DNA of 64,000 bases from Xanthostigma xanthostigma (lineage: Eukaryota > Arthropoda > Insecta > Raphidioptera > Raphidiidae). This document shows, one piece after another, positions 43,499-56,500 of the stretch (positions are counted from its first letter, which is position 1; every line of letters begins with the position of its first letter). Both the position numbers and the translations under genes were made by a program. The notes under the pieces are model-generated. The model did not search any database, was not told where the DNA came from, and worked only from the letters and a program-made list of their open reading frames with translations. Location of the stretch: assembly GCA_963575645.1 (NCBI GenBank), contig OY754466.1, positions 44,920,001 through 44,984,000 on the forward strand, given 5' to 3'.

Positions 43499-44409
43499 AA
43501 ACACTCATACATATGTGATGCATTTATAACCTCCATGATTGAAAGACTTCAAGTTGTATTATTTTCTACCAATTTAAGATTTGTTAGATAAAAACGAATT
43601 GAAATTCACAACAAAGACATAGCAAAGGTATCATCAACAATTCCGTTCCCGGCCTTTTTTAAATAATGAATGACAGGTGTAATTGGACTCCTTCATGCAA
43701 ACAAAAGCCCGAATCATCTACGATTGCGTCACGCATGCGTTTTTATAATTCAATACAAAAACAAAATGGTTACTTATAATAAGAGAGTGTTTACTGTGTA
43801 TTTTATTAAGTGATATTGATAATTTAAAGATATTTATGCCATCGGAGAGGTGTAAAGATGGGCTAAAATGTGCAACTGACAAATTTATCCAAAAACATGT
43901 GAGTTTAGTGTAATACTCGTCGGGCGCCAAAAGTGCATTGATATGCCCTTGCTGAGAAACACGCGTTGTTTCCAATAGGACATTGGCTTAGGTGCTTACA
44001 AGTGAATAATTTAAAATGTTTTAATTAAATGCACTATCTGTCATCGGTGACATTTGCATATTTGCACAATGTTTATAATAACCGAGTGTACTGGATAAGT
44101 AAACTTTATCTAAACAGACAATTCTAGGTTATAATATACAAACACAGTAGGAGAGAAGCTATTTGATTATTTTTAGCCGAATTATGTAAATTTATGTTTT
44201 ATTGATTATTTTCTTTTTAAAAATAGACTGTATGCAATTACGGTTGGGAACGATTCATTAAATAACTGAAAAGCATTAAGTTTTGACCTGTTACAAGTTC
44301 ATCAATATAATGTTTAGAAAAAAAATGCGATAAACCACCACGATGTGTTGCTACAACACAGATCTGGGAAGCATATCGCTAGTTTAGCAAATAACCGGCA
44401 GAGGGCATT

Positions 44410-44518
44410 ATGAAGGAAATGGTAGGAGGCTGTTGTGTATGTTCCGATGAGAGAGGCTGGCCGGAGAATCCTTTAGTGTACTGCGATGGACAAGGCTGCA
44501 CCGTAGCTGTGCATCAAG
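44410..44518 (+). CDS. Alh: Alh exon 1: first half of PHD1
   Basis: ATG at 44,410; MKEMVGGCCVCSDERGWPEN then LVYCDGQGCTVAVHQ. Donor gtataa at 44,519, phase 1. A CAG at about 44,398-44,400 before the ATG could be an acceptor, so an untranslated or alternative 5' exon may exist upstream. Confidence 0.9.
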
Positions 44519-47500
44519 GTATAAAATTTTCTTTTTGTGTTAACAAAATGCATCGGTTTGGTTTCCTCGATGAAAATGTGCAGTGATCCGATCTTTAAGA
44601 AAACACTATTGTTTATAAGAAATGAAATTAAAAGCATTTCCAGGATATGTACCTTATTCTAAGAAACCCCAATGACAATGACGAGCACTATCGATTGGCT
44701 GAATGAAAAATCACCGATAACTTATCTCGACCCATACTTTCGATTGTTTATATACTCGTAAAGCTTTTTAAATGGCTGAGCTCTGCTATCTCATCTTTAA
44801 TTTTTAACGGGTAATGACAGCGATGTCATAACCGATTTTGTATGAATATTGATTGAAAATTTCAAAGAACAGGGTGGCCACTTTCTAAAAACCTGGAAAA
44901 ATCAAGGAATTTTACTGGTTATGGAATTTTAAGGGAAGTCCGAGAGTATTTAAGAGAGTACTTAAGGTTCTGTACCTATGTTGAATACATTTCACCGATC
45001 AATTTAATTTTTGGTACTTATCCCTGTACAAAATCTCCACAAGTATTTGTCTGAATCGTTTATTTCTACATTTGTTTTGCTAGAGCTATACATATATAAA
45101 TCGGGCAGACAACTTAAAAAAATCATCTAGAATACCGGGAAAATTCAGAGAATCTTTTTTATGATGAGTATTTGGAAGGAATTCCGTGGCATAAGGATTG
45201 AAAATGAAGCAATACTGAGATTTTTTTTAACTTTTCGATCCTTATGCCACGGTATTCCTTCCAAATACTCATCATTAACTTCAACGGATCACAGTTACTC
45301 TATTTATTGAATAGAGTCAATCTTCATATAATCTTTTTTATATGAAAATATTCTACTCATAAATTCTTATTTCCTCTTGAGTACTATACATATTAGTAGT
45401 TTTGTTTATATAGTAACTCAATGCAGTTACTACTAGGATGCCATGTTTCTTTTCATATTTTTAAGGCAGCTTACATCGTTGCACGTGCAATTTTATGATT
45501 TGTTTCAAGGTTTTTTAGTGTTTAAAAAATACCTTAGCGCTATAAATTGTTTCATATTGACGTAATAACTATTATATTTATCATTTGTTAGAACAAAATT
45601 TGTATTTTAGTAGCCCCAAAAATAAAAATATTAACTTTTTAAATTGATACCTCAACATTTTATGTTAAAATATTAAATATTTTGAAATAATTAAATATTA
45701 AAATACGTGAAATTGTCTTCAAAATGAAGAAGAAAAGAAAAACAACGACCAATCACAAAGAGTATTTTTTTTTAAATGATTGAGTTTGACAAACGGCTAG
45801 TTTTAGTTATGATTGATTATATTTTCGGTTATAGACGCTCAACAACTCAAGTCATTGGTGTCTATATTGCAGTTATAATTAAGAATTTTAATTAAATTAC
45901 AGACGTTTCTTTCAAATTTGGAGAAAATGAAATAATTTGCACGCAAATTAAAAACGGGCAGTTTTTGACTTAACGAGGGTGACATTGGCATAACTTGAAA
46001 ATTAAAGTCTGCACTTTCTTGCCAATGCATGTAAATAAATGTCTATATATAAATAGCATTGCAATGACCTCCTTGAAGATTTTATTGTTGTCTTAGTGTT
46101 TAATCTCAAAGTAATTGCGTTCACCAAACAAACTTATTTTTTCATTTTTCACAGCGTGTTATGGTATTGTAACAGTCCCAACAGGACCATGGTATTGTCG
46201 AAAATGTGAAAGTCAAGAAAGATCAGCTAGAGTTGTAAGTAATTCAAAAAGTTTTTTGACAACATTATGCTGAAATCTTTGTTCCATAATTTGTTTGTAA
46301 TCTGTTTACACAAACTAAAATGCAGCACTAATCACATATAAAATTACGCGTTTTTTATTTTTTTATGTTTTGTTTAACAAGCATTTGTCTCAAAACAAAA
46401 GAACGCGCTATATAAATTGCCATTGGAATTTTTCTTTTAAAATGAAGTAAAATAATGAATTTAGCGGATTTTTTACGACCATAATGAGAAACAATTCACG
46501 CCAAGCAAGTTTATTTTTATTAGGATTATTAATATATAATGCATTATGAAAATAAATGAGGATCAGTGCAGCAAATGTGTTCAGAAATAATTTAATAACG
46601 ATATTGTCAATTTTAAACATATATATTTGCATCGAAATTTAGTTTCCGTCAACAGCAATTTCTACATTAACAGTCGATGCCATACATGTACGTAACATTG
46701 AGCTTTAATATTTCACAGCGATGCGAATTGTGTCCAAGTCGAGACGGAGCTTTAAAACGAACTGACAATGCAGGGTGGGCTCATGTTGTTTGTGCATTAT
46801 ATATTCCCGAAGTCCGTTTCGGGAATGTCACAACGATGGAACCGATTATTCTGCAACTTATTCCTCCAGAGAGATTTAATAAGGTGAGTCAGTAATATTT
46901 TGTTTTAATACAGATTTTTTTTGCATGCACTGTTGAAGTTTTACCCAATAAACTTGAATTTTTTTAAGATTTATTTTCGAAAAAGTTTTTATGCACTTTA
47001 TAAAACTTTCAAAGCTACATCAAGAACCTTTTTTGATATTGCTTTGTGAAACTAAAATTGAATAAACGAGATCCAAGGTTATTTAATTTAACAAATTGTT
47101 ACTTAACCTAAAATATCATCTGTCAATTGTTTTTGGCAGTGTGCTGCCGCCTAGAATAATAGTGCGAACTGATTGTTACATAACCTTAAAATGTCATTGG
47201 TCGAATGTTTTTCGCAGTGCTGCCGCCTAGAATGACGGTTCAGGTCAATTACAGTACTGTTCTAATTGATATGAAAATAAATAATGTGTATTGGCATTTT
47301 TTTTTTATTGATAGAATGAGGCGGCCTTATCTAATCGTCGCTTTTTGTACAGTTTGTTATCTGTATGGCGTTGATTTACAGGTGTGTTATATTTGTGAAG
47401 AGATTGGCAAAGGCGGACGTGCCACCGTAGGGGCTTGTATGCAATGCAACAAAGCTGGTTGTAAGCAACAATTTCATGTGACTTGTGCACAGGCGCTCGG

Positions 47501-50500
47501 GTTATTGTGCGAGGAAGCCGGGAACTATCTCGATAACGTCAAGTATTGCGGTTACTGCCAGCATCATTATAGTAAATTGGTACGTTACAATCGTTTGCAC
47601 CGTTTTCTTTTTTCAAATTCATTCAGTACACTTGAGAGTAATATGGAGATTTTCCATAATACATTTATATTTTTATAGATATCTTCGAAGAAATCAAATT
47701 ATCTTACGCAGAAAAGCCTCAAGTTTCATAATCTGGTAATAGTTTTTACATATTTTTTTGTGTGAAAAAATATATATTCTGTGATTAGTCATTTAATTTT
47801 TGTTATTGGTAAACAAGTTGCTTATGTTATCAAATATCTATATTTGTAATTTGTAGTACTGTAATTTTCTTTTTTTTTTTTCTTATTTCTTAAGTCTTGA
47901 ATGTTTTTTTGAATTGTGTTGTGTAAAATTTAAATCTCCATATTATTTAAAAATTCAGTCATATATCAGTCATAAAGATCAGAATACATTCTCGTCATAA
48001 AATATCGAAATTTTGTACCATCTGTTTGTTCCTTAGCAAATAAGATCCATAAAATCGCATTGAAACATTTTTTTTTAAAAAGTCTAAATTAAGCTGGTTT
48101 CTTAAACAAGCTCTTTTCTTAAAAAATTTTATTGCTAAAAAATATATTTTCGTAGTATCATAAGCATCATAACAAATAAATAAATTTTTTGATCAGAACA
48201 TCTGTTTTCTTTATTTTTATTATTATTTATTTTATTTTTTTGACAATGTTTACAAATTATCGTTTTTCCCGTGCAGAAAAAGAGTGGTAATGTGAAAACC
48301 ATTCCACCTTATAAACCGATTCCGACCGACAACCACTCGTCAGATTCGTCTCCGGAAAAAGAATCAGAGGGCGCGGGCGGAGGAGCTATGGGTAAATCGT
48401 CATCGACGACTACTTCGGGTTCAACAAGCAGCGGCAGCAAACGTAAAAGCAGTGCTAGCAGTTTGAAAGCAAACGCATCGAATACTAAATCAAGTTCATC
48501 CGTGTCTAAATCATCAAATTCACAAAACTCACACCAGAAAAGTGTTCATAATTCTAGTACAACTAAAGTAAGCACCAGTAACGAGAAATCGTCAACTAAA
48601 AACAGTTCTTCTTCACAAAGTAATATTAAAAGTTCATCATCTGTTGTAACCTCAAAACAAAACGCTGACATCGAACATTCGACTGTAGGTAGTAGTGTTT
48701 CGGAAACTGATAAATCGGACAAAAATTCTTCCGTTGCCGATCGTAACGTAATCGCGACAAACAAAGAAGTTTCGACGACGAGTAATTCGTCTAAATTTAC
48801 CACGGCTAATTTTACTGAAACTGTTGTTACAGCTAGTGAAAGTGTGTTCGGTGATAAAAGTGATTCTAATTTAAGTGTAAATTCGGGCGCACCGAAAGAT
48901 CAAAACGTGAACAAAAGTATAAACAAAAAACGTAAAATCGGTTCAAGGACACCTACTCCAAATTCGACTGTAGCTCAAAACGACCTTGAGAAAACAGTAT
49001 CAAGTAGTGTTTCAACAATTGTTAGTAGTAACAATACAACACCTGTCCTAGGATCGTCAGTTAGCAGTGGCTTGCCGCGGACTTCGCCCCCGCAGGTTGC
49101 CAACAGTATAATTTCTACAGGCGAAACTGTCAAAGATAGTTTTTCAACAGCTGTTGTGACCAGTGTCGAAGCTCTAGAAAAAGCAAAAAAGGTACTTCAC
49201 TTGTTTTAAACAAAGAACAGTTAAATCGCAAACAATCGAATGTCAGCCAGTAGTAGTACCTAAAAGTTACTAGATTTTACTAGTAACTTTACCAGTACAG
49301 TTTTCAAATCTGTCAGTTAATAACAGTAACATTTTAATAATCAAGTTGTTTATTAAAATGTTATTGTTATTGATTTTCTTTGGTTTATGATTTAACTGTT
49401 CTTTGTTATTTTTGTTCATTAATTGTTGTATTTTAAGTACCTATCTTGTTTTATTATACCTATATTGAATTAAAATTTCTTCAGTTGGCAGTGTTCACCA
49501 TAGAGATATTAGACTATAGTACGCGAGTGAGCCGTGAAAGTGTCTGCATTTCAGACAGAGAACAGTCCCTTATCTCTATGGTAATTAATGATACAAAACA
49601 GTGCTGAATTGAGTAAACAAATATCTGGTTTTCTGCAGCGTTCCCTCTCTCAATTGAGGACACTTTCACTTATGGCAAGCAAACATAGAGAGAAAAGTTC
49701 CTTATCTCTATGGTAACTAATGATACAAAACAATGATGATTTGAGTAAACATATATCTGGTTTTCTGGACTCGCTGCAGCCTTCTCTCTCTCAACTGAGG
49801 ACACTTTCACTTATGGCAAGCATAGGAACTAACGAACTCTAGTTACTTATATCTCTATGGTGCTCACAGTCAACGTTGGAAATACTTACTTTTTTCTTTG
49901 ATTCTGAAAATTAGTTTCACGTTTTCAAGGTTAAGTTCGTTCAATAAACAGATAAAATGAGTATTTGGCTTCGCATTAATAACATTATCATTTTAAATTA
50001 AAATTAAAGAACTTTATTAGTCAATTATTAAAAGTTAATATCAACCATATGAATAATTTTAAAGTGTTACCGAGCGTTTATAGTGTACAAATGTCTAACT
50101 TTAATATTAAAAAGGTAATAGCATCCCTGATCCACATCTATGTTTAGTACATAAAAAATTTAAATCTTTGGTAAATGTTGCAATAGATTAGGGGCTCTGC
50201 GGATGCCACTATCTTTATTTGGAAATGCATCCATCTAATGTAACGAGACTTATTTCATATTTGTAGGATCGTTTTAAACATCTTTAGTGTTTTGTTTTAC
50301 AGATGAAAACGGATCACGTTCCGACAATAACATCAACAGCAGCTTCGATACAGTCTTCATCAGTGTCAAACACATCATCACAGCTGATAACGTCAAATGA
50401 ACCTAACCTCACTTCATCAGCTCACATGACAGGCGTTAGTACAAATGTTATAAAGCCACCCACACATTCTCCTCAAACGAATAGCTTAGTGGTATCAGTC

Positions 50501-53500
50501 CCTTTAACTAATACAACATCTAGTGTATTAAGCAATCAAACTTCGGTGGTAACCAACGCTCCGACATTATTTCAGCAAGTCATGCAAGGAGTAAGAACGA
50601 CAACCTCATCGGCTGTTATTAATCCATCGGTCGCATTAGAACCGTTGAGTCACTCGAGTTTATACTCCGGTGATATGTCGGGCGGAAGTTTAAAAATTTC
50701 TTACGAGAAACAAAACATGCCCAGTACGAGCGGAGTGACTCGACAGTCGACTACGACTCCTTCGACGGCAGCGCCGACGGTGCCGAGCCCCGAAAACGAA
50801 GTTCCCGAGAAAAGGGCGAGGTCGCAGTCGTTAGACAAACAAGATAAAGGGGGGCGCGGGAAAAAAAGAGGGTCGGCCGGGAATTCGGCAACGAACAATA
50901 TACCTCCAACTCCTCCGATCAATGCAAACAAACGCTCCAGTCGCTCTCAGCATCCCACTCCTCCTCCGGCCAATCAGCAGGGGGCATTCAGCAGTGTGAC
51001 GCAGGTATTTTCAAATTAAATTGGTTTAATAGAGAACAAAGAAAATAAATTGGTGTTGTCGTGTTATTAGATTTGCATGAAAACTGTAGTATTGTCATTT
51101 TATACTTACAGACAAATTTTTTCCGCATACAAAATTATTATTGTCTAAATTACGTTTTTAATGTACGCAATATAAATAAAATACATTTAGTAGATGTGAA
51201 GAGCTGAGATTGCTAAGCGAGCAGTGGCCGGGGGTTGAGAAGCTGTAACAAGCAAGAATAGAATTCCTAATTTTAAGATTAATTTTCTCAAAAGAGTTTG
51301 AACTTATTACTTAATAGGAGAAAGAGCGAATACAATGTTAAATAATAATAATATTTGTTTGCTGAATTCTTTAATGATCAATGTTTAGAATTTTAGACGT
51401 CAAATTGTGCCTTCGTCACAATCTTTAATGTTTGAATTTTGTTGAAATAATTGTTACAACAAATAAATAGTGTTATTCTTTTACTTTGTATACCGTTTCT
51501 CCTAATTTTAATATAAATATAGGAATTAATCCTATTGATATACAGGTGTTTCAGATCTAACGACCCTCGGGGGAAACATTGGAATGCCGTTTTCATTCCA
51601 AATGTTTTTTTTTTTAGGAATTCTGTATTGAAATACCAAAAATTGAATATTCATCAAATTGCAGTGACGATCGAGTGCAACCAAACTTTTTTATCGATTT
51701 ACAAAACGTTAAAAATTAAACAATCTATTAGTTTCAGTTTTTTTATTTCAAGACACTAGCGATACTGAAGTAGCGATCGCGCGCTTCTTGCGCACTGGCT
51801 GTTTTTATGTAATATGCAACCTGATTTAAAAAAAAAAATTGATATTAAAAAATGTTTGTTTAGCCAATCAAAGAATCTCCACCGAGTTCACCGGGTTCTG
51901 AGCATGCAAATCAATCCACAATGAAGAAAAACAGAGGCCGTAAGGCAGCGGCCGTATTAAATCAAAATCAAAACAGTCAAGATTCAAAAGACATAAAAAT
52001 GTATGTATAAATTAAATGATTACAAAACACCTCGTATTCATTGAAGTTCTCAATGGTATAATTTACAGGCTTTCTCGCATTCAAAGGTTACAGAATATTT
52101 TATAAACAGAAATAATGTGTTTGAGGTTAAATTCTCTAAATGTCAAAACACATCGATTCTAAAGTAGAGAAGAGTTTTATAATAGCGGACGACGTTCTTA
52201 ATGGTTCTATACAGTATGTAAACACGTAAGGTGCACATAGGGAAATTAGCATTGGGAAAAAATGACTGGATCAGAGTGAGCCTTGAAATCTTGTTTTTCA
52301 ATTTGACAGATAATATTCTTTTGCAAAATGAATGTGTATACTACCGAAGAAAATATTTAAACGATTACAACATAATCGGACTTTTTTTATTAATGGGACA
52401 TTAAATTCCCAAAAATACTTAAATATGGTGCGAGATCAAATATCTCCGCCTATTCGTGTTGAACCTAAAGACATTGGGTCACTGATTTACCAACGCGCAT
52501 ACGTCATACCAGTCAGACAATTGTTGAATGAAATGTTTCCAAACAGATGGAGTTGTTTTTTTTTTTGTTTTTTTTTTGGTACAAAAAAATTAAAATAATG
52601 TTTTATAAGAGCTTTTTATTATTAAAAAAGCCAAGTAAAATAAAAATAAATCAAAACAAAATAGATATCCTCAAGATTACCACGATAATTCAATAGAAAT
52701 AACAATTAATGCAGTCATGGCTAACTCTGTTCCAAGTATTTTTGCCAATGCTAATTTCCCTATGTGCACCTTACGTGTTTACATACTGTAGAGTACCTAC
52801 TCTTCGTCATTACCACTACCAGAAAGACAAATGTTTCATTACAGCGTGATAAAAGTGCGCATGCGTGAAAATAATTAATTTGATTTTTTTTTTGACGTGA
52901 TAACGTCTTATAAATTGATGAATCACGTCAATATAAAAAGATGAAACACCGGCTGCATGCACGAAAAAGTGTAATGTTCCTAACGTTCCGCCTGACCCTG
53001 TGCGTGATTATTAAATATGATATTTGAGCGGAATACGTTATCACGTACAACTATCGTCCGTAAACCGACTTTACAGACAACCAATTTTTTTTTTTTTTTT
53101 GGAACAGATTTCAGAATGGGGTTCACGCACCTCATATGCTCGGTAATCAGTTGAATCCGAATTCTCATATGGCGCAGAAAATGTCGGATCATTTAAATTC
53201 CGAACTTGAAGCCCACAGTATATACACGCCGGACGCTTTGCCGGCCAACAGTCTGGTAGGACCGCAGTTGCACAGCAGAGTGATAGCATCGGTAGGCAAT
53301 TTTTCACGTTTATTATTAACACGTTAACTATGAGAAACGACATAACCAAGAAACCTAAGTTTTACCGAAATACTTTTAACGTCAGTGCTGCAAAGTGACG
53401 TCACATGTTCAAATAAGACAGATCCGCACTTCGACTTAAATTATTGCGTCTCAACAAATCATTCGATGTTTATCAAGTGGTAGAGTTTTATTTACACTCT

Positions 53501-56500
53501 TATATTCATTTCATATGTATGTATGTAAAGGAATCTTTCAATTTAATTTTGAGTCACTTCCAGATGTCTGAATAATATGAATTTTTGCACACGTATTAAG
53601 GACCCATGACAATACAGTAATTTATATAAATATTTATAAATATATAAATAGTTTATGTAAATATGATCATTTGAGTGTTGGTTTTTAGGGTTATAATTAA
53701 AATTAGAGTTTGAAAAAACTCAGAAAAAACACTCTTATATAACAACGTGGATAAAATATAAAAATTTCTCAGATATGCTTAATATTAACGTGCCTTGTAG
53801 AAAAAAGTACGCTGAATCGAATAGGACTAAGCGAAAATTCGTATCTTGCTTAGTTTAGACCAGGCCTGGGCAAATGACGGCCCGCGGGCCGAATCCGGCT
53901 CGCAGCGCAATTTTATCCGGCCCGCGAAGCATTTTAGAAATTTTTTTAAAAATAGTAAAATTTTTTTTTTGCTCTCCAAATGCGGAAATAGAATGTGAAG
54001 GCCTTTTTTTTGGCCCGCGGTGAAATTTTCATCAGCTATGTGGCCCGCCGATCAAAAGATTTGCCCGCACCTGGTTTAAACGCTACGCCGGTTTAAAAGC
54101 TACAAAAATTTAAACACTTTAAATTGGCTATATCTCCGAAACTAAAAGAGATACAGGGTTGCGGATGGTCGGAATCGATTCAGAATGACTTTCTATAAGT
54201 ATGTGTAATATCAAGCAAATTTATTTTTCAAAAATCTCTCGATTTTGTGAGAAGGGTCCCCCCTTCTTATTTTTTCCGTTTTTAAGAACACTCATATAGA
54301 CGTTATCTAAGATAAAAATTAGCTCTCGCATGATGTGAAATATACAGTTACAAATGGCTATATATTGGAATGATGAATTGACCTTACTCTGTCACTGTGG
54401 AGTAATGTAACTCAGTCCGCCGCGATAGTGGAAAGATTCGGGGTTCGTATCCCGATGGTGACATTGTTTGAGAAATAAATTTTTCTAATATAGACATGTA
54501 ACAATGGGTGTTTCAACAATGTAGCAACAGAAGCTATTCTTTAAAGTTATGAGATTCTGTTTACAAACGACTTATAACTGAGATTATTATTATAGAAAAA
54601 ATCGCGCTGAATCAATTCCGACCACTCCCACCTCTGTATCATTCGTCGTTTAGAAGTTACAGCGTTTTTAAGTTTTTCTTAAATAATATAAACAAACGCT
54701 CATATCTCGGAAGTAAAAAATAATTTAAGAAAACAGAGTGTTAAAAAGATTTTGTTTTGATAGGAATTGGGGGATTTTCTATCTCTGTTGAACAAAATCT
54801 TTTTCACACTCTTTTTTTTTAATTATCTTTACTTATGCATATAAGAGTGTTCTTTTTTATTGAGTTTTTTAAAGCTCTAATTTTATTCAAATTAACTTTT
54901 ATTTTTGTTCTACGTAATGTCCTATTTATCGAATAATCCGGAATGCCGTAATCGGATTATCGGAACTGTAACGTAACTCAGTTTGATTTCACACAGACAA
55001 AACTTTTCGAAATTAAGTTCAATTCTTGTAACGCAGGCACGATCGAGCAACGCAAACATTCAAAACACAAATTCTAACATGAGCACGTCGACGTGCGGAA
55101 ATTCAAACTTCTCTTCGATGCTTGGCGCAGCCGGTGGAGCTTGTGGAACAAACATTCCACAAACATTAGATCAGCTACTCGAACGACAATGGGAACAAGG
55201 CTCGCAGTTCCTTATGGAACAAGCGCAGCACTTCGACAGTGAGTGTATGATTCAGCTTTGCTTTGCATTTATCTTCCCGTGTTAGATTGGGGCGTACAAC
55301 AGTTCGGTAAGAGCTACAGCACCGGCATGTATCCTCCGTTACTAACAGCCTTGTCGATTTATTTATATCGCACATTTAAGATGTTCGCTAGTCTACCAGT
55401 TATGCAGGGTGTTTCAAAAGTCCCAAAACAGCTAAATATTTCAGAGATTAAGTTTTTTTTAAAAATGTTGATAATGAAAGTTGCTCAACTCGTTGTAGTG
55501 TATTTTTCCGTCACAATAATTCCTTCCAAAGGGGTGCCCCCGCAGGGGGGCAGGTGGTAACTCCAAAATTTTAAATGACAAACCCCAATTTTTTTTATTA
55601 GGTCGAGTTCTTCGGGCAAAAAAAGACATCTTTTGTCCTAAACTTTTTTTTGTTCAAGCTACAGATCACCTAGTACGCGGGATAAAATTTACCGTGTTAT
55701 CACCTCAAATAAAATTTGTTCATTTTGTAACAAGTCAAGGAATAGCACTCTTTTACTTGACCTTGATAACAATCTTAAAGATGTTTGACGTTTTTGAAGT
55801 GGAATTTACACGAAATGAACAAATTTTATTTGAGGGGATGAGGATAACACGGTAAATTTTACCGCGCATACTCGGTGATCTGCAGCTTGAACAAAAAAAA
55901 GTTTGAGATAAAAGACGTCTTTTTTTGCCCGAAGAAGTCGACCCAATAAAAAAAATTGCCTTTGCTATGTAAAATTACAGTTACCCCCTGCCGCCCCACA
56001 GGGGCAGCCCCGGATCTACGATTTTTTCGAACCGGGGCAGAAACTTGATATTGGCGCCCCCTCTCTCCAGCATTTGAGATAAAATACTCAAAAAAAAACT
56101 CACAAATATAATATAATGGTTGGTATTTTTCGTGAACGGTAAACCGTCAGAAAACAAGCAGATTGAGTAAATCGAAAAAAGGACTGATTAGATGTGTTTT
56201 TCAACCATATTATATTATGGTTTTGACGCCCTCTAAAACTGCCCTTTGGGAGGTTTTTTTTTGTGACCGAAAAATTCATTAGAACGAGTTGAGCAACTTT
56301 CATTGGTAACATTTTCCAAAAAAACTGAATCTCTCTGAGATATTCAACCGTTCTAGGACTTTTGAAACACCCAGTGTGTCAATTTCCTTCAGACTGGTGA
56401 TTTAGGTCTGTCGCTAACAGACGATTTTTTGATTGGCCAATTGTTTAGTTGCATAATTGACTACCGAGCGATTTTATGGAAATATGCTCACCTGCAACTT

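Larger units (their letters stand above)
40690..44409. other. intergenic between GNAT-D and Alh
   Basis: Divergent spacer between a minus- and a plus-strand gene, so it should hold both promoters; none can be picked with confidence. It holds a TIR element (40,921-41,246), a mariner MITE (41,267-41,839), a hAT MITE (41,992-42,298), a coding-like remnant (42,301-42,384) and a palindrome (43,396-43,498). The rest is AT-rich without visible structure. Confidence 0.6.

Noticed and set aside
48546..48803. Minus-strand 85-codon frame
   Set aside because: Antisense shadow of the Ser-rich Alh exon 5.
49560..49860. CRISPR-like array
   Set aside because: Only two long tandem units inside a TIR element in an animal gene intron; no short regular repeats and spacers.
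54983..55036. Possible 5' extension of Alh exon 9 from the AG at 54,996
   Set aside because: With exon 8 ending in phase 0, this acceptor gives a frame that meets a stop; the AG at 55,036 keeps frame through the octapeptide motif.
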